NCBI GenBank assembly: GCA_017745175.1
Contig: JAGHZY010000017.1
Coordinates: 1-64,000 of the forward strand
Direction of reading: 5' to 3'
From: Sphingopyxis sp.
Lineage (GTDB): Bacteria; Pseudomonadota; Alphaproteobacteria; Sphingomonadales; Sphingomonadaceae
Length of the DNA: 64,000 bases
Shown: piece by piece, positions 26,743 to 34,787 of the stretch
Layout: each line of letters starts with the position of its first letter
Position numbering within the stretch: the stretch's first letter is position 1
The notes under the pieces: model-generated
Seen by the model: the letters and a program-made list of their open reading frames with translations, nothing else
Told to the model about the DNA's origin: nothing
The model's database searches: none
Position numbers and translations under genes: made by a program

Positions 26743-29270
26743 TGAAGGGCCGGACAGCCTATCTGGCGGCAACATTGCTGTCCTCGACGGTGGCGCTGTC
26801 CGGCGCACAGGCGCAGGAAATGATCTACAAGGACAAGTCGGCGCCGCTTGAAGCGCGCGTCGACGATTTGATGGGGCGGCTGACGCTCGACGAGAAAATC
26901 CTGCTGCTCGCGGGTGAAAGCTCGATGACGCTGAACCCGATTCCGCGGCTCGGCATTCCGTCGATCCGCATGACCGATGGTCCCACCGGCGTACGCGACC
27001 CTGACGGCAAGCCCGCGACGGTTTTCCCCGTCGGTGTCGCGATGGCGGCGACGTGGAACCCCGATCTTGCGGCAGAGGTCGGAGCGGCGATCGGCACGGA
27101 AACGCTTGCGCACGGCGCCGACGTGCTGCTCGCACCGACGGTCAATATCGTGCGCACGCCGCGCTGGGGTCGCAATTTCGAAACCTACTCCGAAGACCCC
27201 TATCTCGCGGGCCGGATCGGGCTCGGTTATGTGAAGGGCGCGCAGGGCGCCGGCATTGGCGTCTCGCTCAAGCATTTCGCGGCGAACAATCAGGAAACCA
27301 ACCGCTTCATCGTCGACTCGGTCGTCGACCCGCGGACGCTGCGCGAAATCTATCTCCCGGCGTTCGAGACGGTGATCAAGGAGGGCGATCCCTGGTCGGT
27401 GATGGCGTCGTACAACAAGATCAACGGCACGCATGCCGCCGAAAACCGCTGGCTGCTGACCGATCTGCTCAAGACCGAGTGGGGCTACAAGGGCTTCGTC
27501 GTCTCCGACTGGGGCGCGGTCCACTCGACCGCGACCACCGTCAACGCCGGCATGGATCTCGAAATGCCGGGGCCGCCGAACCATTTCGGGCCGAAGCTCA
27601 GGAAAGCGGTCGACGAAGGCAAGGTCACGACCGCACAGCTCGACGACAATGCCCGCCGCATGGTGCGGCTGATCGTGCGCAGCGGCGCGATCGAACGCGG
27701 CGTCGCGCGGCCGGTCGCCAAAACCACCCCGCGCAACGCCGCGCTCGCACAGAGCGCCGCCGAGGAAGCGATCGTCCTGCTGAGGAACAGCGGCGTCCTG
27801 CCGCTCCCGTCGTCGATCAAATCGCTCGCGGTCATCGGCCCCAACGCCGATGTCGTGCGGATACAGGGCGGCGGCAGTTCGGCGGTCGTGCCGTTCGAGA
27901 CGAGCACGCCGCTCGCGGCGCTCAGGGCGGCGCTGCCGGGCGTGAAGATCATCCATGCCAAGGGCGTCGACAACGAGGAAACACCGCCGGGCGCCAATCC
28001 GAAGCTGTTCAGTCCCGGACAGGATCGCAGCGTCACCGGGCTTGCCGCGACCTACTACACCAATGCCGATATGAGCGGCGAGCCGGTGAAGCGCGAAACC
28101 GCGACCAGCTTCCTCAAACGCATCAGCGGCAATATCGCGGGGCCGCAGGTGACGGGCTATGCCGCGTTCCGCTGGGAAGGGCTGTTCTGGCCCGAGAAGG
28201 GCGGCACCTATGAATTCAGCACGCGCGGCACCGGCAATGCGACGATCGCGCTCGACGGCAAGACCTTGCTGTCGAAGGAAAGCGCGGCGAAGCCCGACAT
28301 CCGCGACGTGCTCGGCTTCCCGATCCCCCGGCGCACGGTGTCGGTCGAACTCGAGGCCGGCCGCAGCTACCCGATCCGCCTCGACTATGTGAACGGCCAG
28401 ACCCCCTATGAATATCTGAGCTTCGGCATCCGCGAACCGCTGCCCTCGTTCGACGAGGCGGTGGCGGCGGCGCGCGATGCCGATGCCGCGGTGGTGTTCG
28501 TCGGCTCGTCCTCGACCACCGAGGGCGAGGGCTATGACCGCACCTCGCTCGACCTGCCCGGCGAGCAGAACAGGCTGGTCGAGGCGATCATCGCCGCCAA
28601 TCCGGAAACCGCGATCGTCGTCAACGCCGGCGCCGCGATGACGATGCCGTGGGCCGACAAGGCGCCGGCGATCGTCGACATGTGGCTGCCCGGCGAGGGC
28701 GGCTCGGCGGCGCTGGCGAATGTCCTGACCGGCAGGGTCAATCCGTCGGGCAAGCTGCCGGTGACCTTCCCCGTGCGTACCGGGGATGACACGATCAACC
28801 TCAAGGGCGCAAAGACGCCCTATTCCGAAGGGTTGCTGGTAGGATACCGGGGCTATGTCGCGAAGGGCGTGACGCCGCTGTTCGCCTTCGGGCACGGGCT
28901 CAGCTACACGCGCTTCGCCTATCCCGCGCTCGCGGTGCCTGCGCGCGTCAGGGGCGGCGAGCCCGTCACGGCGAAGGTGACCGTCCACAACACGGGCAAG
29001 CGGGCCGGCAAGGAGGTCGTCCAGCTTTACGTCGCCGCGGTGACCCCGGGGGAAGGCGACGCGCCGGTGGCGCTGCGCGGCTTCGCCAAGCTCGACCTCA
29101 AGCCCGGCGCCCGCCGGACAATCCCGGTCGCGCTCGACCCGCGCGCCTTTTCGCGCTTCGATGCCGAACGGGGGCAATGGCGCGTCGTCCCGGGCCGCTA
29201 CCGGATTCTCGCCGGATCTTCGTCGGCCGACATCCGCCAGCAGCGCGAGGTCGAAGTGACGGCGGAATGA
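26742..29270 (+). CDS. Secreted beta-glucosidase, GH3 with PA14 insert
   Basis: An 842-residue secreted GH3 enzyme (signal ATLLSSTVALSGAQAQ). The N-terminal TIM barrel carries KHFAANNQETNR and the nucleophile D256 in VVSDWGAVHST. The second alpha/beta sandwich follows, interrupted by a PA14 domain at about residues 430-560 (GLAATYYTNADMSGEPV, YEFSTRGTGNATIALDGK). A C-terminal fibronectin-like domain ends the protein. It would remove beta-linked glucose left after rhamnose removal. I preferred ATG at 26742 (TGATG overlap) over GTG at 26739. It is the last gene of the run. Confidence 0.93.
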   Translation: MKGRTAYLAATLLSSTVALSGAQAQEMIYKDKSAPLEARVDDLMGRLTLDEKILLLAGESSMTLNPIPRLGIPSIRMTDGPTGVRDPDGKPATVFPVGVAMAATWNPDLAAEVGAAIGTETLAHGADVLLAPTVNIVRTPRWGRNFETYSEDPYLAGRIGLGYVKGAQGAGIGVSLKHFAANNQETNRFIVDSVVDPRTLREIYLPAFETVIKEGDPWSVMASYNKINGTHAAENRWLLTDLLKTEWGYKGFVVSDWGAVHSTATTVNAGMDLEMPGPPNHFGPKLRKAVDEGKVTTAQLDDNARRMVRLIVRSGAIERGVARPVAKTTPRNAALAQSAAEEAIVLLRNSGVLPLPSSIKSLAVIGPNADVVRIQGGGSSAVVPFETSTPLAALRAALPGVKIIHAKGVDNEETPPGANPKLFSPGQDRSVTGLAATYYTNADMSGEPVKRETATSFLKRISGNIAGPQVTGYAAFRWEGLFWPEKGGTYEFSTRGTGNATIALDGKTLLSKESAAKPDIRDVLGFPIPRRTVSVELEAGRSYPIRLDYVNGQTPYEYLSFGIREPLPSFDEAVAAARDADAAVVFVGSSSTTEGEGYDRTSLDLPGEQNRLVEAIIAANPETAIVVNAGAAMTMPWADKAPAIVDMWLPGEGGSAALANVLTGRVNPSGKLPVTFPVRTGDDTINLKGAKTPYSEGLLVGYRGYVAKGVTPLFAFGHGLSYTRFAYPALAVPARVRGGEPVTAKVTVHNTGKRAGKEVVQLYVAAVTPGEGDAPVALRGFAKLDLKPGARRTIPVALDPRAFSRFDAERGQWRVVPGRYRILAGSSSADIRQQREVEVTAE

Positions 29271-29283
29271 ACGGGGATATCTG

Positions 29284-29316
29284 AAAAACCGGTATGGCTG
29301 TGCAACGGATACCGGT
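29284..29316 (-). terminator. Rho-independent terminator of the leftward DUF2569-like gene
   Basis: A perfect 8-bp inverted repeat (ACCGGTAT 29288-29295 with ATACCGGT 29309-29316) has a 13-base loop. On the minus strand it is followed by TTTTT (AAAAA at 29284-29288 of the plus strand). It lies between two convergent genes. A second hairpin, CCCGGC-GCGCCC-GCCGGG at 29317-29334, may serve the GH3 transcript. Confidence 0.65.
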
Positions 29317-29337
29317 CCCGGCGCGCCCGCCGGGCCG

Positions 29338-30129
29338 TTATGCCGGCTGGCGCCAGCGATAGGTGACGTTCACGCGCTCGGACAGGATCAGATAGGGCAT
29401 CCACACGATGATGCTGATGAACGCCTTCTGGAGATTGCTTTCGAGCAGCGGGGCGATCGCCGCGGCGACTTCTGCGGGCAGATGCGGCGCGCCGCTGACA
29501 TATCGGGCGATCAGGGTTTGCGAGGCGACGTCGACGCCCCAGGCCAGAAGCAGCATGCGCGGGAAAAAGGGCATCCGGCGCAGCGCCATGAAAAAGCAGA
29601 GCGTATAAAGGAAGTTCATGACGATCAGGTCGGTCGCCATCGCGAAATAGATCATCTGGCCCCACATGGGTGACGACCCCGTCATCGCGGGAACGCCCGT
29701 CATGAATTCGGCGGTACGCACGGGCAGGTTCAGCAACATGCCGAGCAGCAGCGAGGCCATGACCCCGACGGGGCCGAACGCGGGATGGTCGCGCGCCGCC
29801 AGCGCATCGAGCGGGCACCAGCGGCCGACCCGCGCGAGCCGGATTTCGGGCTGCGCAAAATCGGTGCCGCGCGGAAACAGCGTGTTGGCGCTCCAGTAAG
29901 CCAGAAACGGGCTTGCGAGGATCAGCATATGCGGCACGAACAGCACCAGCATCGACGACAGGCCGTATGCAGGTGTCGCGGGGAACATCATGCGCGCAAG
30001 GCAGATCAGCGCGACGACGACCGTCCAGCCGAGCAGCAGGCCGCGGACATGGCCTTCCAGCGGCGCGACGAAGCGCACGCTCTGGCGGAAGAGCCGCTTT
30101 TGCATCGCCCGGATTGCTGCGCTGGTCAT
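29338..30129 (-). CDS. Polytopic membrane protein, DUF2569-like
   Basis: A 263-residue integral membrane protein with about five to six hydrophobic segments. The C-terminal part (ISIIVWMPYLILSERVNVTY) resembles DUF2569 proteins, which end with a helix and an R-V-x-x-T-Y/F motif. I chose ATG at 30129 because GGAGG lies 10 bases upstream and the product starts MTSAAIRAMQKRLF; the ATG at 30159 lacks a site. An overlapping open frame in another phase (29198-30283) is a shadow. The function is unknown. It is isolated, with its own terminator, between the glycoside island and the pilus locus. Confidence 0.7.
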   Translation of the reverse strand: MTSAAIRAMQKRLFRQSVRFVAPLEGHVRGLLLGWTVVVALICLARMMFPATPAYGLSSMLVLFVPHMLILASPFLAYWSANTLFPRGTDFAQPEIRLARVGRWCPLDALAARDHPAFGPVGVMASLLLGMLLNLPVRTAEFMTGVPAMTGSSPMWGQMIYFAMATDLIVMNFLYTLCFFMALRRMPFFPRMLLLAWGVDVASQTLIARYVSGAPHLPAEVAAAIAPLLESNLQKAFISIIVWMPYLILSERVNVTYRWRQPA

Positions 30130-30620
30130 GCCGCAAATTTCCTCCGCTTTGCAGTGCATGTAAAGCCATCATGGTTAACAAATGATGGGGGGCGATGCGG
30201 TTGCGGGTCGCCGGACGACCCGCTCCGGCCCGAAGGCAAGGATAATATGTCATGCAGTCGGCCGGATGGTGAAAAAGCACCATGGTAACTAATAGTTACG
30301 ACTCACCGGCGACTCGTTGCCCGATCGGGGTGCGGTTAACCAGAAATATGTAGATTTTTTAAGAATGGTTAACGGATATTAGTATTTAACCCACTGGCAA
30401 CAAAAGTTAATAATTTATTGACGGCCACCGCCAAAAGAGTTCCAATCAAGGGGTTCCTGAGGGGGGACCGCATTGACAGGTTGAACCGGCGCAAGCCGCA
30501 GTTTCGAAACCGGGTCGCGTCGGTTCTTATGCACTCCTTTCCGCAGGAATGTCCGACCGCCTCCATGGGGGGGGAAGGTCGGGCATGACCGCCCTCTCGG
30601 TGGCGGTAAGGAGTCGGACC
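30130..30620. promoter_or_regulatory. Flp/Tad upstream region with repeated TTAAC boxes
   Basis: This 491-base gap holds no gene I can support. It has GTTAAC at 30174-30179, 30335-30340 and 30368-30373, TTAACCC at 30386, and GTTAA at 30406-30410. TTAA at 30359-30362 and 30369-30372 are 6 bases apart, one short of the CtrA consensus TTAA-N7-TTAA. CtrA control of Flp pili is known in alphaproteobacteria. Small hairpins occur at 30266-30283 (ATGGTG/CACCAT) and 30286-30298. Two more (9-bp stem near 30547-30585 and ACCGCC/GGCGGT near 30590-30610) lie in the probable flp leader just before the ribosome site. Confidence 0.55.
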
Positions 30621-30836
30621 ATGAAGAATTTTCTGAAGAATTTCGTGCGTGACGAAAGCGGCGCATCGGCCGCGGAATATGTCCTGATCCTCGCGATCAT
30701 TGGTACCACCATCGCCATTGGTTCAGTTACACTTGGCAACGCCATCGGGGGCGCAATGACCGAAGCCGCCGGTGTGATTGATACCCTCGATTATAGTGGC
30801 GGTGGCGGTGGCGGTGGCGGTAGCAGCGGCGGCTAA
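30621..30836 (+). CDS. flp: Flp/Fap-type pilin
   Basis: A 71-residue type IVb prepilin. The short leader ends in Gly and is followed by ASAAEYVLILAIIG, so the cleavage site (Gly before Ala) and the mature Glu5-Tyr6 pair that defines Flp pilins are present. The hydrophobic helix is followed by a short region ending in a run of eight glycines and SSGG. TAAGGAG precedes the ATG. The subunit is cut by the CpaA peptidase encoded at 39938 and assembled by the Tad machine into adhesive pili. It is the first gene of the pilus operon and probably the most highly expressed. Confidence 0.95.
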   Translation: MKNFLKNFVRDESGASAAEYVLILAIIGTTIAIGSVTLGNAIGGAMTEAAGVIDTLDYSGGGGGGGGSSGG

Positions 30837-30913
30837 GTTCCCAGCATTTCTGTATTGATCGGATGCCATAGGGGCATCCGGTCAATATCATTCAGGTCAG
30901 TGGGGGCAGGCCG

Positions 30914-31870
30914 ATGTTTTCGGGACGGAACGGCATAGTTGCCGGTGTAGCACTAGTTTTGGGCTTGGTCGTCGTCTTTCTGGCGAACGCCTATTTCAGC
31001 GGGGTCGAGAAACGCGAAAAGCTGCGGACCGAACAGGCACAACTCGTGCCGGTGCTCGTGGCGTCGCAGCCGCTGGATTTCGGTACCCAATTGACCGCGC
31101 AGAATACGAAGATGATCGGCTGGCCCGCCGCTTCGCTGCCCGAAGGCGCAATCAGGACCAGTATCGGCGTCATCGACAACCCGCGCGGCCCGCGCGTGGC
31201 GCTCCGCCCGATCGCGGTCGGCGAACCCATTCTTTCATCGAAGATCACCGGCGTTGGCGGCCGCGCGGCCGTGTCGGCGCTGCTCCCCGACGGGATGCGC
31301 GCGGTCGCGGTCGGCGTCAACGCGGTGACTGGTGTCGGCGGACTGCTGACGCCCGGCGACGTCGTCGACGTGCTCGTGACGCGCGAAATGGCGGGCGAGG
31401 GCGCGGACGACAAGGACCAGATGACCGACATCGTGCTCGAAAAGGTGCGCGTGATCGCGATCGACCAGGTGTCCGACGAAGACAAGACCGATCCGAAGGT
31501 CGCGAAGACCGCGACGCTGGAGGTCGATGCCTTCGGTGCGCAGAAGCTCGCGCTCGCGCGTGAGATCGGCACCATCTCGCTCGCGCTCCGCAATGTGACG
31601 AGCATTGAGGACGGCGCGAACCTGACCGTCACCCAGCAGGATCTGGGCGGCGGCTGGCGTTCGGCGCCGCGCCGCGGGCAGCCGCAATCGTCGCCCGGCC
31701 TCGCCGGCCTGCCGCCGGGTTTCTACAGCGAAACGCCGGTGACGGCCCCGCGTTATGCCGCGGCGCGCGCGCCCGCACCCGCCGCGCCGCCGCGCCCCGC
31801 CGGGCCGTCGGTCGAAATCGTCCGCGGCGTCACCGCCACCACCTATGAGGTCAAACGTCATGGCTCGTGA
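30914..31870 (+). CDS. cpaB: Flp pilus assembly protein CpaB (RcpC)
   Basis: A 318-residue periplasmic protein with one N-terminal membrane anchor (GVALVLGLVVVFLANAYF), an SAF domain (LVPVLVASQPLDFGTQLTA) and the RcpC/CpaB C-terminal domain (MRAVAVGVNAVTGVGGLLTP, then GDVVDVLV). It ends with a long Pro/Ala-rich tail. CpaB is thought to stabilise or gate the CpaC secretin. Its last 11 bases overlap cpaC. Confidence 0.93.
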   Translation: MFSGRNGIVAGVALVLGLVVVFLANAYFSGVEKREKLRTEQAQLVPVLVASQPLDFGTQLTAQNTKMIGWPAASLPEGAIRTSIGVIDNPRGPRVALRPIAVGEPILSSKITGVGGRAAVSALLPDGMRAVAVGVNAVTGVGGLLTPGDVVDVLVTREMAGEGADDKDQMTDIVLEKVRVIAIDQVSDEDKTDPKVAKTATLEVDAFGAQKLALAREIGTISLALRNVTSIEDGANLTVTQQDLGGGWRSAPRRGQPQSSPGLAGLPPGFYSETPVTAPRYAAARAPAPAAPPRPAGPSVEIVRGVTATTYEVKRHGS

Positions 31871-33326
31871 CAATCGCCGCCGTACCATGCGCCGGGTCGC
31901 CCTTGCGATCGCGCTGCCGCTGGCTTTCGCCGCCGTATCGCCCGCCGCGCAGGCGCAGATGGGCGCCGCCGGCGTCCACGCCGGCCAGCTCGACGTTCCG
32001 CTCAACAAGAGCCAGACGGTGACGCTCGACCGCCCCTTCGGCCGCGCGATGATCGGGTCCGACGAGATTGCGGACATCATGCCGATCTCCGACCGCTCGA
32101 TCTATGTGCTCGGCAAGAAGATGGGGACGACCAGCCTGACCGTCTATGACAAGGGCGGGCGCGTCATCACCATTGTCGACGTCGCGGTCGGCCCCGATGT
32201 GCTGTCGCTGCGCCGCCAGCTTTCCGAACTGATGCCGGGCGAAAATATCAACGCGCGCATCGCGAACGACGCGGTCGTGCTGTCGGGTGTGGTCAGCAGC
32301 GCCTCGGCCGCGCAGAACGCGGTCCAGATCGCGGGCACCTACGCCGGCGACAAGGTCGTCAACATGATGGGCGTCGGGTCGAGCCAGCAGGTGATGCTCG
32401 AGGTCCGCTTTTCGGAAATCAACCGCCAGACGGGCAAGGAGATCGGCGTCAGCGGCTTCTTCCGCAACGGATCGGGCAGCTTCGACGGCGCGCTCGGCAA
32501 CGGCGCGTCGCTCACGCCCGATCCCGATACCGGGGAGGGCGTGCTCAAGCTGGGATCGATCACCGACAGCTTCGGCATCTTCCGCAAGAGCTTCAGCCTC
32601 GGCGGGCTCGACATATTGGGGGTGCTAGACAGCCTCGAGGACAAGGGCCTCGCGAAGACGCTTGCCGAACCCACGCTCGTCGCGCTTTCGGGCGAAAAGG
32701 CGAGCTTCCTCGCCGGCGGCGAATTTCCGATCCCTGTCGTCCAGGGCGGGGGAGGCGTTGGTGGCGGGAACAATGGTGCGAGCATCACGATCGAGTTCAA
32801 GCCATTCGGCGTCAGCCTGGGATTCACGCCGACGATCCTCGCCGACGGCGTGATCAACATGATCGTCGAGCCCGAGGTCAGCTCGATCGACCCCAACAAT
32901 TCGATCATCCTCAACGACATCACTATCCCCGGGCTGCAGACGCGGCGCGCGTCGACCACGCTCGAACTGCGCGACGGTGAATCCTTTGCCATCGCGGGGC
33001 TGATCCGTCAGGATTTCGCGACGACGGTGCGCCAGGTGCCGCTGCTCGGTTCGATCCCGATCATCGGATCGCTGTTCCGTTCGTCGGGATTCAAGCGCGG
33101 CGAAACCGAATTGCTGATCGTCGTCACCCCGCGCCTCGTCCAGCCGATCAAGCCGAACCAGGTCACCTTGCCGACCGAGCGGGTCGGCGACCCGGCCGAG
33201 ATCGACCTGTTCCTGTTGGGTCGCACCGACACCGCGGTTCCCGCCGTCCCCCCGGTCCGGCAGGCGCCGCCGGCGAAAGCGGGAACCGCGGAACGTCCCA
33301 AGGAAGGAAGCGGCTATGAATATTGA
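31860..33326 (+). CDS. cpaC: Flp pilus secretin CpaC (RcpA)
   Basis: A 488-residue outer-membrane secretin. A signal peptide (LAIALPLAFAAVSPAAQAQ) is followed by the pilus-type N-terminal domain (DRPFGRAMIGSDEIADIMPI), a BON-like repeat (NARIANDAVVLSGVVSS) and the secretin core ending with VPLLGSIPIIGSLFRSSGF and LLIVVTPRLVQPI. It forms the pore for the growing pilus. I chose ATG at 31860, preceded by GAGG; ATG at 31887 is possible. The end overlaps the next gene by 11 bases. Confidence 0.94.
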   Translation: MARDNRRRTMRRVALAIALPLAFAAVSPAAQAQMGAAGVHAGQLDVPLNKSQTVTLDRPFGRAMIGSDEIADIMPISDRSIYVLGKKMGTTSLTVYDKGGRVITIVDVAVGPDVLSLRRQLSELMPGENINARIANDAVVLSGVVSSASAAQNAVQIAGTYAGDKVVNMMGVGSSQQVMLEVRFSEINRQTGKEIGVSGFFRNGSGSFDGALGNGASLTPDPDTGEGVLKLGSITDSFGIFRKSFSLGGLDILGVLDSLEDKGLAKTLAEPTLVALSGEKASFLAGGEFPIPVVQGGGGVGGGNNGASITIEFKPFGVSLGFTPTILADGVINMIVEPEVSSIDPNNSIILNDITIPGLQTRRASTTLELRDGESFAIAGLIRQDFATTVRQVPLLGSIPIIGSLFRSSGFKRGETELLIVVTPRLVQPIKPNQVTLPTERVGDPAEIDLFLLGRTDTAVPAVPPVRQAPPAKAGTAERPKEGSGYEY

Positions 33327-33579
33327 TCCCCGCCATGCCGCCGCGGCGGCGCTCGCGCTGATCGTCGCCGGCTGCGCGCCGACCGATGCGACCTTCGGCA
33401 ATGCGGTGCGGCAGACGATGGCGGCGCAGGTCGTCAACCCCGACCCGCAATATGAAGATCCGATCCCCGCCACCGAGGGGACAAGGGCCGCCAGGGCGGT
33501 CGATCGCTACCGGACCGACAAGGTGAAGCAGCCCGACACGATCCGCACGACCGACACCGAGGCCAGCGGGCCGAAATAG
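33316..33579 (+). CDS. Very short CpaD-position lipoprotein
   Basis: An 87-residue protein with a lipobox (LIVAGC, lipidated Cys near residue 19) and then a polar, probably unstructured segment (FGNAVRQTMAAQVVNPDPQY). It occupies the slot between cpaC and cpaE where CpaD, a lipoprotein of roughly 200 residues, normally sits. No folded CpaD domain remains. It may be a minimal pilotin for the secretin, or a degraded CpaD; the start overlaps cpaC and GGAAG precedes it, so it looks translated. Confidence 0.72.
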   Translation: MNIDPRHAAAAALALIVAGCAPTDATFGNAVRQTMAAQVVNPDPQYEDPIPATEGTRAARAVDRYRTDKVKQPDTIRTTDTEASGPK

Positions 33580-33594
33580 GACGGGGATGGAGCC

Positions 33595-34782
33595 GTGGGC
33601 AAGAATATCGATATGGAAACGCCCGCAAAGGATGGATATCTGCGCTTGAACTGCAAGATCAAGCTGTTGATATCCGAAGAGGAATTTGCGCGTTCGGCGC
33701 TCTCCCGCGATGAATTTTCGAACCTGTCGTTCGAACTGGTGAGCCTTGCGGCCGATGCACCCGTTCTGCCCGACATGGTCGGCGATGCCGAGCTGCTCGT
33801 CATCGAGCTCGGCGCGGGCGATCCGCGGTCGATGCAGCGGCTGACCGGGCTCCGCGCGCGCTACCCGGGTTTGCCGCTGATCGTTGCGATGCGCGACGGC
33901 GATCTCGCCACCACGCGCGCGTTGATCCGCCAGGGGGTCGATGATGTCATCGCACTGCCGATCGAGCGCGCCGAATTCGACGACGCGGTCAACAATCTGC
34001 TCGCCGCGACGGCGAAGGAGGCGACCGCCGACGCCGGACTGGCCCCCGTCATCGCGGTTGCGCAAAGCGTCGGCGGGATCGGCGCGACGACCGTCGCGAC
34101 GCACATCGCCCATTTTCTGGGCGGGGTGAGCGGGCGTGGCTGCTGCCTTGTCGATCTCGACCTCCAGTTCGGCAATGCGGCCTCCTATCTCGGCCGCCCC
34201 TCCGGGCTCACGATGGACGAGCTGCTCGACGCGGGCACGCGGGTCGACGGCGAGCTGCTGCGCAGCGTTGCGGCCAGCGACGAAGGTGTTGCCGTGATTG
34301 CGGCGCCGGAGAAGATCGCGCCGCTCGAAGCCGTCGAGGTCGACCAGCTGATGCGCGTTCTCGACCTCGCGCGGCGGCAATATGACCATGTCGTGCTCGA
34401 CCTGCCCGGCAATTGGGCCAATTGGACACTGTCGGCGATCGACAAGGCGGACCTGATCCTGCTGGTCGTCGATTTGTCGATCGGCAGCTTGCGCCAGGCG
34501 CGCCGGCGCCTCACGCTGTTCGAGGAAACGGGGATCGATCCCGCGCGCATCCGGATCGTTGCCAACCGCGTCGAAAAGCGGATGTTCCGGACGATCGGGG
34601 TGCAGGATGCGGCCGACGCGCTTCGCTATCCGATCTTCGCGACGGTCCACAGCGACTATGCAGTCGTCCAGTCGGCGCAGGACCAGGGCGTGCTCGTCGG
34701 CACGGTCGCACGCAAGAACAAGGTTGCAACCGATCTCGCCGCGCTGGGCGGGCAGATCGCCGCGGCGCTGGGCAAGGGGTAG
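33595..34782 (+). CDS. cpaE: Pilus assembly ATPase CpaE (TadZ)
   Basis: The 395-residue protein has an N-terminal receiver-like domain (LVIELGAGDPRSMQRL, LIRQGVDDVIALPI) and a C-terminal MinD/ParA-type ATPase with the deviant Walker A QSVGGIGATTVATH and the switch LVDLDLQFGNAA. CpaE localises the Tad machine, often to a cell pole. I took GTG at 33595 with CGGGGA 7 bases upstream; ATG at 33613 is an alternative that loses six residues. Confidence 0.92.
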   Translation: MGKNIDMETPAKDGYLRLNCKIKLLISEEEFARSALSRDEFSNLSFELVSLAADAPVLPDMVGDAELLVIELGAGDPRSMQRLTGLRARYPGLPLIVAMRDGDLATTRALIRQGVDDVIALPIERAEFDDAVNNLLAATAKEATADAGLAPVIAVAQSVGGIGATTVATHIAHFLGGVSGRGCCLVDLDLQFGNAASYLGRPSGLTMDELLDAGTRVDGELLRSVAASDEGVAVIAAPEKIAPLEAVEVDQLMRVLDLARRQYDHVVLDLPGNWANWTLSAIDKADLILLVVDLSIGSLRQARRRLTLFEETGIDPARIRIVANRVEKRMFRTIGVQDAADALRYPIFATVHSDYAVVQSAQDQGVLVGTVARKNKVATDLAALGGQIAAALGKG

Positions 34783-34787
34783 ATCCC

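Noticed and set aside
29198-30283. 361-codon minus-strand frame overlapping the DUF2569-like gene
   Set aside because: It is in a different phase from the gene with proper hydrophobic helices and ribosome site, and its composition is mostly Arg, Ala and Pro.
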